A stretch of 12,011 nt of DNA from Patulibacter sp. (GCA_031119595.1 JAVHXX010000023.1:6836-18846); one strand, 5' to 3'. Numbered from the stretch's first letter, positions 5,722 through 12,011 are shown. Notes: generated from the letters alone by a model not told the origin. A program made the numbers and translations.

Positions 5722-6987
5722 ATGCCGATGAGCGCCACGGGCGGCCAATTCCCGGATGAACGCGAGCTCGGTGAACTCGCGCTCATGCGCTCGACCGCGG
5801 AGGAGGAGGAGCCGAGCACGGAGCTCCGCGACGCGCTCGTGGCGCTCGTCGCGCTCCTCGAGCCGCAGCTCGACGAACTCGCGGGCGAACTCACCGACCT
5901 CTACCGCGAGGTGAGCCCGCGGTACGCGGAGGTCCCGGCCGACGGCATCTTCGCGGGCACGAAGGCCGTCCTGCGGGTCTGGGCCGACGGGGTCAAATCC
6001 GGGCGCCTGCCGACGAGCGCGGACCGTGCCGCGATCGAGCGGTACGTCGAGCGGTGGACCGCGACCCTCCTCCCGCTCGAGCTCATCGCGCGCAGCTTCC
6101 AGATCGGCGCGCGGCGGGTGGTCGCGCTCGCCCAGAACGTCGCCGACGATCTGCGCCTCGGCGCACCGACCCTGCTCGCGCTCCAGGATCGCGCGTGGCA
6201 GTGGGCCACCCTGAACATGGCGGTCGTCGGCGACGTCCAACGGACCCAGCAGGTCGCTGCGGCCCGCCGCGACGGCGCGCTGCGCGCGGCTCTGATCGCG
6301 CAGCTCCGCGGCGGCCGGTCCACGCCCGAGGAGCTCGCCGACGTCGCCGCGCTCCTCGGCCTCGATCCGGAACACGGCTACGTGGCGGTCGTCGGCACCC
6401 CGGACACCGCCGGCCTCGCGGAGGCCGGCCTGCGCCGTTCGGGCGCGACCACCGCGCTGCGGGTGGTGCACGCCGTCGTCGACGGGCGGCTCTTCGCGCT
6501 CGCGCCGGGCGAGCCGCGCCTCGGCCCGGGCGTCGTCGAGTCGCCGATCGGCGTCGGCCGCCGCCGCGCCATCGCGGAGGCGCACCTGTCGTTCGCGGAG
6601 GCCGAGCACGCCGAGCGCACCGCGGCCGCCTTCGGGATCGCCGGCCTCGTCGACCTCGAGATGCTCGCGCCGCTCCCGATGGTCACCTCGACCGAGCGTC
6701 TCGCCGAGTACGCCGCCACCCGGCGGTTCGCGCCGCTCGACGCGCTCGGGCGGCCCGGCATCGACGTGGAGCGCACCGTGCTCGCGTTCTTCGAACACGA
6801 CCAGAGCATCGACGCCACGGCGCGCGTGCTCCACGTGCACCGCAACACCGTCCGCCACCGGCTGGGCCGCTTCCGCGACCTCACCGGGCTCGACATCGCC
6901 CACACGGACGAGCTCGTCACCGCCTGGTGGCTGCTGCGCCACCGTGAGGCGCAGCGGGCCCCGGCGCCGACCGGCGACGGGGCGTGA
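5722..6987 (+). CDS. PucR/CdaR-type transcriptional regulator
   Basis: The product is about 421 residues. Residues about 35-180 form a helical N-terminal domain (LEPQLDELAGELTDLYREV, PLELIARSFQIGARRVV) like the RsbRD-type sensor domain seen in actinobacterial PucR-family proteins. The middle (about 210-340) is a degenerate GGDEF-like region. The C-terminus carries the PucR helix-turn-helix: VERTVLAFFEHDQSIDATAR then HVHRNTVRHRLGRFRDLTG. Such regulators usually control catabolic genes; the target here is unknown. Start choice is uncertain among GTG 5716, ATG 5722 and ATG 5728; none has a ribosome site. It converges with the GYD gene (11 bp between stops) and diverges from the MerR-type gene, so two regulators share one control region. 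Confidence 0.9.
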   Translation: MPMSATGGQFPDERELGELALMRSTAEEEEPSTELRDALVALVALLEPQLDELAGELTDLYREVSPRYAEVPADGIFAGTKAVLRVWADGVKSGRLPTSADRAAIERYVERWTATLLPLELIARSFQIGARRVVALAQNVADDLRLGAPTLLALQDRAWQWATLNMAVVGDVQRTQQVAAARRDGALRAALIAQLRGGRSTPEELADVAALLGLDPEHGYVAVVGTPDTAGLAEAGLRRSGATTALRVVHAVVDGRLFALAPGEPRLGPGVVESPIGVGRRRAIAEAHLSFAEAEHAERTAAAFGIAGLVDLEMLAPLPMVTSTERLAEYAATRRFAPLDALGRPGIDVERTVLAFFEHDQSIDATARVLHVHRNTVRHRLGRFRDLTGLDIAHTDELVTAWWLLRHREAQRAPAPTGDGA

Positions 6988-6994
6988 GCGCGGG

Positions 6995-7008
6995 CGGGCT
7001 ACAGCCCG
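6995..7008. terminator. Small hairpin between convergent pucR-type and GYD genes
   Basis: CGGGC (6995-6999) and GCCCG (7004-7008) form a 5-bp stem with a TACA loop. It includes the TAG stop of the GYD gene (6999-7001) and starts 8 bases after the PucR-type stop. It could serve both strands. The stem is short, so the call is weak. Confidence 0.35.
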
Positions 7009-7280
7009 GCGACGAACTCCTCGATCGGGATGGCCGTCAGGGTCTGGTAGGTGGTCGTGCCGCGGGACCCGAGCTCGAGCGACACGCGCGCGATGGTCTG
7101 CGCGTCGGGCGCCTCGACCACGCTCACGAAGTCGAACTCGCCGAGAGTCGCCCACTGCGCGGTCACCTTGGCTCCGAGGCTCTCGATCTCCTGGTTGACC
7201 TCGAGCACCCGCTCCGGGTTGTTCTTGATCGTCGCGGTGCCCTGGGGCGTGAGCTTGCAGAGCATGAGGTAGGTCGCCAT
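6999..7280 (-). CDS. GYD domain-containing protein
   Basis: The 93-residue product beginning MATYLMLCKLTPQGTATIKN matches the GYD family (DUF1330-like ferredoxin fold, usually 90-105 residues). It has the family pattern of a first beta strand, helix NPERVLEVNQEIESLG (21-36), AQWATLGEFDFVSVVEAPDA (41-60) and a C-terminal EEF. The family motif GxYD appears as GEFD at 48-51. Members are small cytoplasmic proteins, mostly of unknown function. The start at 7280 is set by the fold; a longer frame to 7394 looks non-coding. GAGGGA lies about 12 bases upstream as a modest ribosome site. It is a one-gene unit, divergent from a secreted gene. Confidence 0.88.
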   Translation of the reverse strand: MATYLMLCKLTPQGTATIKNNPERVLEVNQEIESLGAKVTAQWATLGEFDFVSVVEAPDAQTIARVSLELGSRGTTTYQTLTAIPIEEFVAGL

Positions 7281-7304
7281 GGCGTGTGGATCCCTCGGGG
7301 TCGG

Positions 7305-7317
7305 GGCAGGTCCTGCC
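7305..7317. promoter_or_regulatory. 13-bp palindrome upstream of the GYD gene
   Basis: GGCAGG-T-CCTGCC is a perfect dyad around one central base, 25-37 bases upstream of the GYD start. A weak -10-like TACAAC lies just upstream on the minus strand (7321-7326). The position suits a repressor operator or a 5' leader hairpin. Confidence 0.4.
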
Positions 7318-7367
7318 TCCGTTGTATCCCATCCGCGGCGCGGCGTCCGCACGTCGACGGCCGCTGA

Positions 7368-7385
7368 CCGCCAATGCACTGGCGG
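7368..7385. promoter_or_regulatory. 18-bp near-perfect palindrome between divergent genes
   Basis: CCGCCA (7368-7373) and TGGCGG (7380-7385) are exact inverted repeats with central TGCA; 16 of 18 positions are symmetric. It lies 88 bases from the GYD start and 55 bases from the secreted gene start. It looks like the operator of a dimeric regulator. No regulator can be assigned. Confidence 0.5.
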
Positions 7386-7439
7386 ACGCGACAATCGGAC
7401 GGTCGATGCCGTCCACCCCGGCCGGTACGGTCAGCGGCG

Positions 7440-8186
7440 GTGGTACGCACCTTCACACGCACGCGCGCGCTCGCGCCCGGTGCGGCCCTGCTCGGCGTCG
7501 CCCTCGCCGGTGTGGTCGCCGCCCCCGCCCATGCGGCGTCGCTCGGGCTCGACCAGCGCTGCTACGTCGCGGGGGAGAAGGCCTCGGTCACGGGCAGCGG
7601 CTTCGCGCCGCGGGTCCCGATCACGTTCACGAGCGGCGCCACCGCGCTGCCCTCGGCCACGTCCGACAACTCCGGCGCCATCTCGCAGACGCTCACCGTG
7701 CCCGGCGTGGCCTTCGGTCTCAACGAATCGCAGGTCGAGGTGGTCGCCAGCGACGGCGTCACGAGCGCCCACGCCTACCTGAACGTCACCACCGCGGGCG
7801 CGAGCTACAGCCCCGCCGCCGGCGATCCGACCACGCTGCGCGTCAGTCACACGATCAGCGGCTTCGGGCTCAGCGAGGTCAAGCCGTCGATCTACCTCCA
7901 CTACGTCTCCCCGACGGCCCAGAAGGCCGCGCCCGCGAAGGCGACCACGTCGACGGGCGGCTCCTCGGCCACGCCAGCCGATCCTCCGGGCGTGAAGACG
8001 ATCAGGCTCGGGCAGCTGCGCGGTCCGTGCGGCGTCCTGAAGACGTCGCCGCGGCGCCTGTTCCCGTTCAAGGCCGAGGCCGGCCAGTGGGTCCTCCAGT
8101 ACGACACGCGCCCGCGGTACCTGAAGGGCACCTCCGACTCCGCCTTCTTCTGGGTGACCCGCAAGGTCACGATCAAGGCCGACTGA
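7440..8186 (+). CDS. Secreted Ig-like domain protein
   Basis: The 248-residue product from GTG 7440 has a signal peptide (basic TFTRTRA, hydrophobic core about 12-27, cleavage after APAHA at 32). Residues 35-117 look like an Ig-like beta domain (CYVAGEKASVTGSGFAPRVP, then a VTV/LNV-type end). A second beta-rich part runs from about 130 to 248, broken by an Ala/Thr/Ser/Pro-rich disordered stretch at 160-185. The segment LGQLRGPCGVLKTSPRRLFP (190-209) recalls a motif I associate with exported Thermoleophilia proteins of unknown function. Cys41 and Cys197 could bridge the two parts. The start is chosen for the signal peptide; ATG 7374 would sit inside a palindrome. No ribosome site is clear. It is followed 18 bp later by the 209-residue gene. 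Confidence 0.78.
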   Translation: MVRTFTRTRALAPGAALLGVALAGVVAAPAHAASLGLDQRCYVAGEKASVTGSGFAPRVPITFTSGATALPSATSDNSGAISQTLTVPGVAFGLNESQVEVVASDGVTSAHAYLNVTTAGASYSPAAGDPTTLRVSHTISGFGLSEVKPSIYLHYVSPTAQKAAPAKATTSTGGSSATPADPPGVKTIRLGQLRGPCGVLKTSPRRLFPFKAEAGQWVLQYDTRPRYLKGTSDSAFFWVTRKVTIKAD

Positions 8187-8204
8187 GCCTCGGACCGCAG
8201 GCCC

Positions 8205-8834
8205 ATGAGCCTCTTCCGTCGCGGGCGCCACGAGGTCCCGCCCGATCCGATCGCCGCCGCGCAACGCCTCGACGGCGTGTTCCTCGAGTTCGCCGGCCAC
8301 GAGGGTGTCGCCGGGCTCGTCCGCTGGCTCACGATCGGTCCGCTGCGGGTCGGCGGGGAGGTCGAGATCCCGGACGCCGAGTTCTACACCGTGGTCGCCT
8401 CGATCGACGACCGCGCCGTCGAGCTGAACCTGCCGATCTTCGGTCTCCCGGACGTCATCATCACCGGTCGCGTCGGTGACCGCTCCGTCGACCTCGGCGA
8501 GGCGTGGGGCACCAGCGACGCCCAGTTCGCGGATGCCGTGGAGATGATCCTCGGCGACCGGTGGGCCGAGGCGATCGAGGGCACCCGCACGGACGACAGT
8601 GCCGCCGAGTGGGCCCGGGTCGCCGCGTGGCTGGGTGGCGGCGCCTCCGATCCGGGCACGCTGTCCGCGCTCCGGGTCGGCCTCGTCGAGCTCGACGGCG
8701 GCCGCCGCATGGTGGTGCCGCCCGAGTTCGTCGGCGAGGCGATCGTCGGGAGCGAGCCGCGCCTGGAGACCTCCGACGTGGCGGCGCGGGTCTCGGCGAG
8801 CGGCTGGCACATCGAGCCGCGCCGCCTGCGCTGA
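8205..8834 (+). CDS. Hypothetical protein, 209 residues
   Basis: I do not recognise this protein. It starts MSLFRRGRHEVPPDPIAAAQ and has no signal peptide or membrane span, so it is probably cytoplasmic. It is rich in acidic residues, with mixed alpha/beta character: FLEFAGHEGVAGLVRWLTIG (26-45), strands around FYTVVASIDDRAVELNL, an Asp/Glu-rich helix ending LGDRWAEAIEG, and a C-terminal half with VELDGGRRMVVPPEFVGEAI. Codon use and third-position GC match a real gene. It lies 18 bp after the secreted Ig-like gene on the same strand and is probably co-transcribed, ending at a shared hairpin. A role linked to the secreted protein is only inference. Confidence 0.8.
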   Translation: MSLFRRGRHEVPPDPIAAAQRLDGVFLEFAGHEGVAGLVRWLTIGPLRVGGEVEIPDAEFYTVVASIDDRAVELNLPIFGLPDVIITGRVGDRSVDLGEAWGTSDAQFADAVEMILGDRWAEAIEGTRTDDSAAEWARVAAWLGGGASDPGTLSALRVGLVELDGGRRMVVPPEFVGEAIVGSEPRLETSDVAARVSASGWHIEPRRLR

Positions 8835-8838
8835 CGCG

Positions 8839-8859
8839 CGCGGCCTGCGACCGGCCGCG
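8839..8859. terminator. Bidirectional hairpin between convergent genes
   Basis: CGCGGCC (8839-8845) and GGCCGCG (8853-8859) form a perfect 7-bp stem with a 7-base loop. It fills the 27-bp gap between the stops of two convergent genes (8834 and 8862), so it can end both transcripts. Confidence 0.6.
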
Positions 8860-8861
8860 GT

Positions 8862-10292
8862 TCAGGGTGTGGTGGCGACCGCGGCGGCGGGCGAGAACTG
8901 CACGATCACCGCGGACCGCGGACCGACCGCGTAGCTCGCCGCGGTGCGGTCGTCCTTGCCCTTGGCCGCCACGCTCGCGAGGTTGATCCCGATGCGTCCC
9001 GGCGGAAGCCCGACCGTCGCGGGCTGCAGGGTCGGGTTCACCGCGACCATCCCGCCGGAGAACTGGCGGATGACCAGCGGCCCGTTCGTCGCACGGTCCC
9101 CGAGCGGGAGGCCGAGGTCCTGGCCGTACCCCCGGAAGCTGCGGCCCGGGTAGTCGCAGATGTCGCCGACGCCGTCGCCCTGCGTGAACGTGAGCAGTGC
9201 GGTGGCGAGGTTGAACGCGGACGCGCGGACGTTCGCCTTCCACGCGGCACTGCCGACCTTCCATCCCGGCTGGCGCCGGTACGACTGGTCCGAGCACGGC
9301 GGTGGGGTGCCGAGGCGCCTGGGGTCGCTGGCGACGAGCGCGCCGCTGTTGACCTTCTCGTACTGCACATGCGCGCCGGCCGCATGCAGCGCGTCGACGT
9401 ACGCGAGCAGGCGCGGGTACGAGTACGGGTCCGCGAGGGCGCCGCCGTAGACGAGGCCCGCGTCGATCGCGCCGCCCTCGATCACGAGTTGGTCGGCGGT
9501 CGCCGCGGCACGCACCAGGGCGCTGTTCGGATCGAGCAGCGGCGTGGCGGCCGCGACCGACGGATACGGCACGTCGGTCCAGTGGGCGTTGATCGTGAAG
9601 GTGGCGGTCGCCGGCAGGGCGGCGCGGAGTTCCCGGAGCAGGGCGACCTCGGCGTCGCCCCACTGCGCCGCGGAGATCCGCGGGTTCGGTGTGTACCAGG
9701 AGGGGTCGGTGAGGACGTCGTCGACCCAGAGCCCCTCGTACCCGCAGGCGATGAGGTCGAGGGCGGCACGCCGGGACGGATCGGCGGTGCACGACGCCTG
9801 GCCGTCACTGCCGTAGAGCCACCAGTGGCGGGCGTCCGGGTTGCGGATGTCGATCACGTCCCACCCGTCGACGTGCACGACCTGGCCGCCGGCCTTCAGG
9901 AGGTACTTCGCGGCGTCCCGCACCCCGGTGCGGTTGTAGGCGTTCGGCCCGGCCGCGTTGACGTACACCTGGATGTCCGGGTGGGTCGCCCACCCGAGGA
10001 GGTTGCGGCTCACCGTCGGCGCGGAGTCGTAGGCGACGAACGGCCGGGCGTGCGCGGAGATCCACCGCTGCGCGCTCGTCATCCGTTTCAGCGGCGTGGT
10101 CGCGCGGTCGGTCCACGTGTACCGGTCGATCGACGGCTCGGCGCGGCGGCTCACCGGGAGGGCGGTCGAGATCTCGACGGGATTGGTCCCCGGAACGGAT
10201 CCGTCGGTCGAGGCGTCTTCGCGGAGCGCGACCCCGGCTCCCCCGACGGCCGCGGCGACGGCCATCACGATCAGCCCGTGGCGCAGCAGCAT
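8862..10292 (-). CDS. Exported putative glycoside hydrolase (GHL15-like)
   Basis: The 476-residue product has a hydrophobic N-terminal segment (LIVMAVAAAVGGAGVAL, about 7-23) that acts as signal peptide or membrane anchor. The rest resembles the putative glycosyl hydrolase GHL15 type of TIM barrel: RPFVAYDS (83-90), VYVNAAG (109-115), GWDVIDIRNPDARHWWL (143-159), YEGLWVDDVLTDPSWYT (185-201), TFTINAHW (231-238), QLVIEGGAI (268-276) and a C-terminal beta part with VIRQFSGGMVAVNPT (407-421). Asp191/Asp192 and Glu272 are candidate catalytic acids by position at strand ends; this is inference. The substrate is unknown, probably an external or envelope polysaccharide. The start is uncertain: ATG 10292 best fits the signal, while GTG 10346 or 10352 would add a basic stretch of about 20 residues. 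It is divergent from the cutinase gene. Confidence 0.75.
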   Translation of the reverse strand: MLLRHGLIVMAVAAAVGGAGVALREDASTDGSVPGTNPVEISTALPVSRRAEPSIDRYTWTDRATTPLKRMTSAQRWISAHARPFVAYDSAPTVSRNLLGWATHPDIQVYVNAAGPNAYNRTGVRDAAKYLLKAGGQVVHVDGWDVIDIRNPDARHWWLYGSDGQASCTADPSRRAALDLIACGYEGLWVDDVLTDPSWYTPNPRISAAQWGDAEVALLRELRAALPATATFTINAHWTDVPYPSVAAATPLLDPNSALVRAAATADQLVIEGGAIDAGLVYGGALADPYSYPRLLAYVDALHAAGAHVQYEKVNSGALVASDPRRLGTPPPCSDQSYRRQPGWKVGSAAWKANVRASAFNLATALLTFTQGDGVGDICDYPGRSFRGYGQDLGLPLGDRATNGPLVIRQFSGGMVAVNPTLQPATVGLPPGRIGINLASVAAKGKDDRTAASYAVGPRSAVIVQFSPAAAVATTP

Positions 10293-10471
10293 CCGGCGAT
10301 CATGGCAGCTGCCGCGCCACCGTCGGTCACGCCCGGACAGCTTCACGGGCACGCAGGGTGATCGCGACCGCGCCCGGTCGAACGGTGATGCCCTCAGAAC
10401 GCGGAGCCGCCCTCGGCGCGGCGGATTCCGGCAAATCGCGCCGAGTTCTGGGGCGTTCGGCGCGTGTCACC

Positions 10472-10511
10472 CGAACAGCGCTCCACGAACGCCTGCATTC
10501 GTGAACGTTCG
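10472..10511. promoter_or_regulatory. Cluster of CGAAC/GTTCG half-sites
   Basis: CGAAC occurs at 10472-10476 and 10486-10490, and GTTCG at 10507-10511. There is an inverted pair CACGAA (10484-10489) / TTCGTG (10498-10503) and a palindrome GAACGTTC (10503-10510). Spacing does not match the actinobacterial LexA box (CGAAC-N4-GTTCG). It lies just upstream of the candidate cutinase promoter, so an operator is plausible. Confidence 0.35.
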
Positions 10512-10548
10512 GTCAGTCTGATCGGCGTTTGAGTGGGGCCGTTCTGTG

Positions 10549-10577
10549 TTGCGGGTCACCTTGGTATGTGTGATTAT
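10549..10577 (+). promoter_or_regulatory. Candidate promoter of the cutinase-family gene
   Basis: TTGCGG (10549-10554) and GATTAT (10572-10577) are 17 bp apart, and TG at 10569-10570 gives an extended -10. This is the most AT-rich stretch near the gene. The hexamers match consensus at 3 and 4 of 6 positions, so the call is moderate. The start codon lies about 50-60 bases downstream. Confidence 0.4.
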
Positions 10578-10625
10578 CAGCGCTCCTGAGGCCTTGCCCG
10601 GCCTCGTTGTCCCCCCTTCTGCCTC

Positions 10626-10630
10626 GAGGA
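10626..10630 (+). promoter_or_regulatory. Ribosome binding site of the cutinase-family gene
   Basis: GAGGA lies 5 bases before GTG 10636 and 8 bases before GTG 10639. It rules out the far-upstream open frame as the start and places it at the signal peptide. Confidence 0.65.
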
Positions 10631-10635
10631 ATCCT

Positions 10636-11877
10636 GTGGTGCGCTCGTCCCGGAGCCATCGTCGGCCCGTGCGTCTGCTGACGTGCGTGACCGCCGCCTT
10701 CGCCCTCACCGGCCTCGCCGCCGGCAGCGCCTCGGCGCGGGTCAACGTCAACCCGCCGCTCGGCGAGGTCCCGGCGACCGCAGCGACCGTGCAGTGCACG
10801 CCCGTGATCGTCTACGCCGTCCGCGGGTCGAGCGAGAACTCGAACGTCCCCGCGGCGCACGCGCCCGGCCAGTTCGAGCCCGGCACCACGCGGCCGATGA
10901 CGAAGTACTACATGGGCCTCGGCGAGGAGATGGAGCCCGCGTACGTGCTCTTCCGCGACACGTACCCCAAGGGCTACGTCAGTCTCGTCACGAACCGCGC
11001 GCCGCAGAACGACGGCGGCCTGGGCGGTGGCACCGATCCGAACGGTCCGGCGACGAACGGGTACCGCGCCGTCGGCGTCGAGGCGACCCTCGGCCACCCC
11101 GACCCGTTCGTGAACTACGAGCAGAGCGCCCTGCAGGGTGCGGCGATCGCGACGACCGACCTCAACCTCATCCACGCGCGTTGCGCGGGCTCCAAGCTCG
11201 TGCTCGCGGGGTACTCGGAAGGCGCGGAGGTGCTGCGCCGCGCGACGGCCTCGCTCTCGTGGACGCCCGCCCCGGGCATGGCCGCCGGCATGATCTTCGG
11301 CGACGTCCTGTGGAAGGCCAGCGACCGCAACGTCACGTTCGTCGGTGACAACGCCCGCGACGGCCGCGGTGCGATCCTCGCCGCCCGCGACGGCGACAAC
11401 CACCTCGGGTCGCCGGTCCGGTACGCGATCGCGCCGATCCCGCAGTGGCCGGCCGGCTGGAACATCACCAGCTGGTGCCACGGCGGCGACCTCGCCTGCC
11501 AGTGGCGTGGCGGCACCCTCATCGCCCACCAGACCTACGGCCTCGAGGACGCGGTCGCCGCGGCCGGCCGCATGGCCCGCCAGATCGGTGGCCCGTTCAT
11601 CAAGCCGGTCGTCACGGCGATCCCGCTGAACCAGCCCCGTCAGTGCTTCGTGCGCGGCTCGCGGTACGTGGAGCAGCTGTCGATCGCGGGCTCGCCCGCC
11701 GGCACCTCGGCCACGTTCACGTCCCAGTGGGAGCCGTTCCCCTTCTTCCCGTTCAAGCCGGTCACCCTCAAGGACCAGACCGACAAGACCATCGTCCGCA
11801 GCTCGATGACGGGCCTGCAGATCCGGTACGTGGTCCGCTGGAACGGCGACAAGCTCGACTACCGCAACGTCTGCTGA
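10636..11877 (+). CDS. Secreted cutinase-family serine esterase with C-terminal extension
   Basis: The 413-residue product has a signal peptide (RSSRSHRRPVRLL, hydrophobic core to about 29, cleavage after ASA near 34). The cutinase fold is shown by CTPVIVYAVRGSSE (54-67), nucleophile motif AGYSEGAEV (191-199, Ser194), the Asp loop C-HGGD-LAC (281-288, Asp285) and His298 in IAHQTYG. Cys54 and Cys183 match the first cutinase disulfide, and Cys281-Cys288 the second. It should hydrolyse esters outside the cell, such as polyesters or lipids. It is unusual in the long stretch between the first strand and the nucleophile (about 120 residues) and in an extra beta-rich C-terminal part (about 330-413) with Cys337 and the final Cys413. 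GTG 10636 or 10639 is the start, both fitting the ribosome site. It diverges from the putative glycosidase gene. Confidence 0.9.
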   Translation: MVRSSRSHRRPVRLLTCVTAAFALTGLAAGSASARVNVNPPLGEVPATAATVQCTPVIVYAVRGSSENSNVPAAHAPGQFEPGTTRPMTKYYMGLGEEMEPAYVLFRDTYPKGYVSLVTNRAPQNDGGLGGGTDPNGPATNGYRAVGVEATLGHPDPFVNYEQSALQGAAIATTDLNLIHARCAGSKLVLAGYSEGAEVLRRATASLSWTPAPGMAAGMIFGDVLWKASDRNVTFVGDNARDGRGAILAARDGDNHLGSPVRYAIAPIPQWPAGWNITSWCHGGDLACQWRGGTLIAHQTYGLEDAVAAAGRMARQIGGPFIKPVVTAIPLNQPRQCFVRGSRYVEQLSIAGSPAGTSATFTSQWEPFPFFPFKPVTLKDQTDKTIVRSSMTGLQIRYVVRWNGDKLDYRNVC

Positions 11878-11888
11878 GGCAGCAGGCG
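11868..11888 (+). terminator. Hairpin containing the cutinase gene stop codon
   Basis: CTGCTG (11871-11876) and CAGCAG (11880-11885) form a perfect stem with a 3-base loop. It extends outward by a G-U, G-C and C-G pair to 9 bp. The TGA stop (11875-11877) is at the loop. Confidence 0.5.
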
Positions 11889-11892
11889 CCAT

Positions 11893-11926
11893 GGGGTGCG
11901 GGGCCGGAGCAGCGGCGCCGCACCCC
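11893..11926 (+). terminator. Second hairpin downstream of the cutinase gene
   Basis: GGGGTGCGG (11893-11901) and CCGCACCCC (11918-11926) form a perfect 9-bp stem with a 16-base loop. It lies between convergent genes and may stop transcription from both sides. No T-run follows. Confidence 0.6.
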
Positions 11927-11955
11927 GCGGTGGTCGTATCCCGCGGGGGCGTGCG

Positions 11956-12011
11956 TCAGCGCTCGTAGGTGATGTACGACTTGCGGTGCGCGACGGTCTC
12001 GTACGTGCGCC
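11956..12011 (-). CDS. 3' end of an unidentified leftward gene
   Basis: Seventeen codons plus TGA are visible, ending TYETVAHRKSYITYER. The gene enters from the right edge. The fragment is too short to assign. The strong hairpin at 11893-11926 just beyond its stop, and convergence with the cutinase gene, make a real gene end likely but not certain. Confidence 0.4.
   Translation of the reverse strand, partial: RTYETVAHRKSYITYER

Larger units (their letters stand above)
10293..10635. other. 343-bp divergent intergenic region
   Basis: No gene is supported here. Next to the glycosidase start the sequence is plain high-GC. Between about 10470 and 10580 it becomes AT-richer and holds repeated CGAAC half-sites, an inverted repeat and a candidate promoter for the cutinase gene (listed separately). 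The leftward promoter is not recognisable. Confidence 0.5.

Noticed and set aside
4868..5731. Plus-strand frame starting after GGGGGA in the AT-richer island
   Set aside because: It runs antisense through the whole MerR-type gene and has the composition of a shadow frame; the HTH on the other strand is unmistakable.
5761..5781. Inverted repeat CGCGAG/CTCGCG inside the start of the PucR-type gene
   Set aside because: Six-base stem with a 9-base loop inside coding sequence; expected often at this GC content.
5623..7416. Long minus-strand frame opposite the PucR-type gene
   Set aside because: Mirror of the PucR-type frame; Arg/Glu/Ala-rich with no recognisable domain.
7431..8810. Minus-strand frame opposite the secreted Ig-like and 209-residue genes
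   Set aside because: The plus strand has a signal peptide and normal composition; the minus frame is low-complexity.
10472..10511. LexA (SOS) box
   Set aside because: No pair of CGAAC and GTTCG has the required 4-base spacing.
10513..11892. Minus-strand frame opposite the cutinase gene
   Set aside because: The plus frame carries the cutinase catalytic triad and a ribosome site; this is a shadow.

Overview
The window is very GC-rich, and codon third positions are almost always G or C. Its secreted proteins resemble families I associate with Actinomycetota of the class Thermoleophilia (Solirubrobacterales or Patulibacter-like soil bacteria). That placement is an inference from protein style, not from a marker gene. 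I see no rRNA, tRNA, CRISPR array, transposase, phage gene or attachment site. It reads as ordinary chromosome with several little-known genes.

Layout, left to right. At 1-128 (-) is the start of a secreted protein cut by the window edge. purE (265-735, -) and purD (850-2124, -) are two de novo purine synthesis genes read leftward. Upstream of purD lies a 500-residue Rossmann-type protein of unknown role (2163-3665, -), separated from purD by a perfect 13-bp hairpin. A divergent region (3666-3868) leads to a secreted Thr-rich protein (3869-4717, +) that ends in two hairpins. A MerR-type regulator (4943-5668, -) and a PucR-type regulator (5722-6987, +) diverge from a 53-bp control region. A small GYD-family protein (6999-7280, -) converges on the PucR gene. 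It diverges from a secreted Ig-like protein (7440-8186, +), which is followed 18 bp later by an unknown cytoplasmic protein (8205-8834, +). A secreted putative glycoside hydrolase of the GHL15 type (8862-10292, -) diverges across 343 bp from a secreted cutinase-family esterase (10636-11877, +). The last 56 bases hold the 3' end of a leftward gene.

How they may work together. Only purD-purE form an obvious shared pathway. The Ig-like secreted gene and the 209-residue gene are probably co-transcribed. The glycosidase-like and cutinase-like genes share an intergenic region and both products are exported, so joint use on extracellular or envelope polymers is possible but unproven.

The most striking non-coding pattern is that nearly every transcription-unit end carries an inverted repeat that contains, touches or lies a few bases beyond the stop codon. 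The two presumed within-operon junctions (purD/purE and 8186/8205) lack a strong one. I found no clear new defence or mobile system. The best candidates for undescribed biology are the Rossmann-type protein, the secreted protein with a tandem 11-residue insert, the variant PurE and the stop-codon hairpins.
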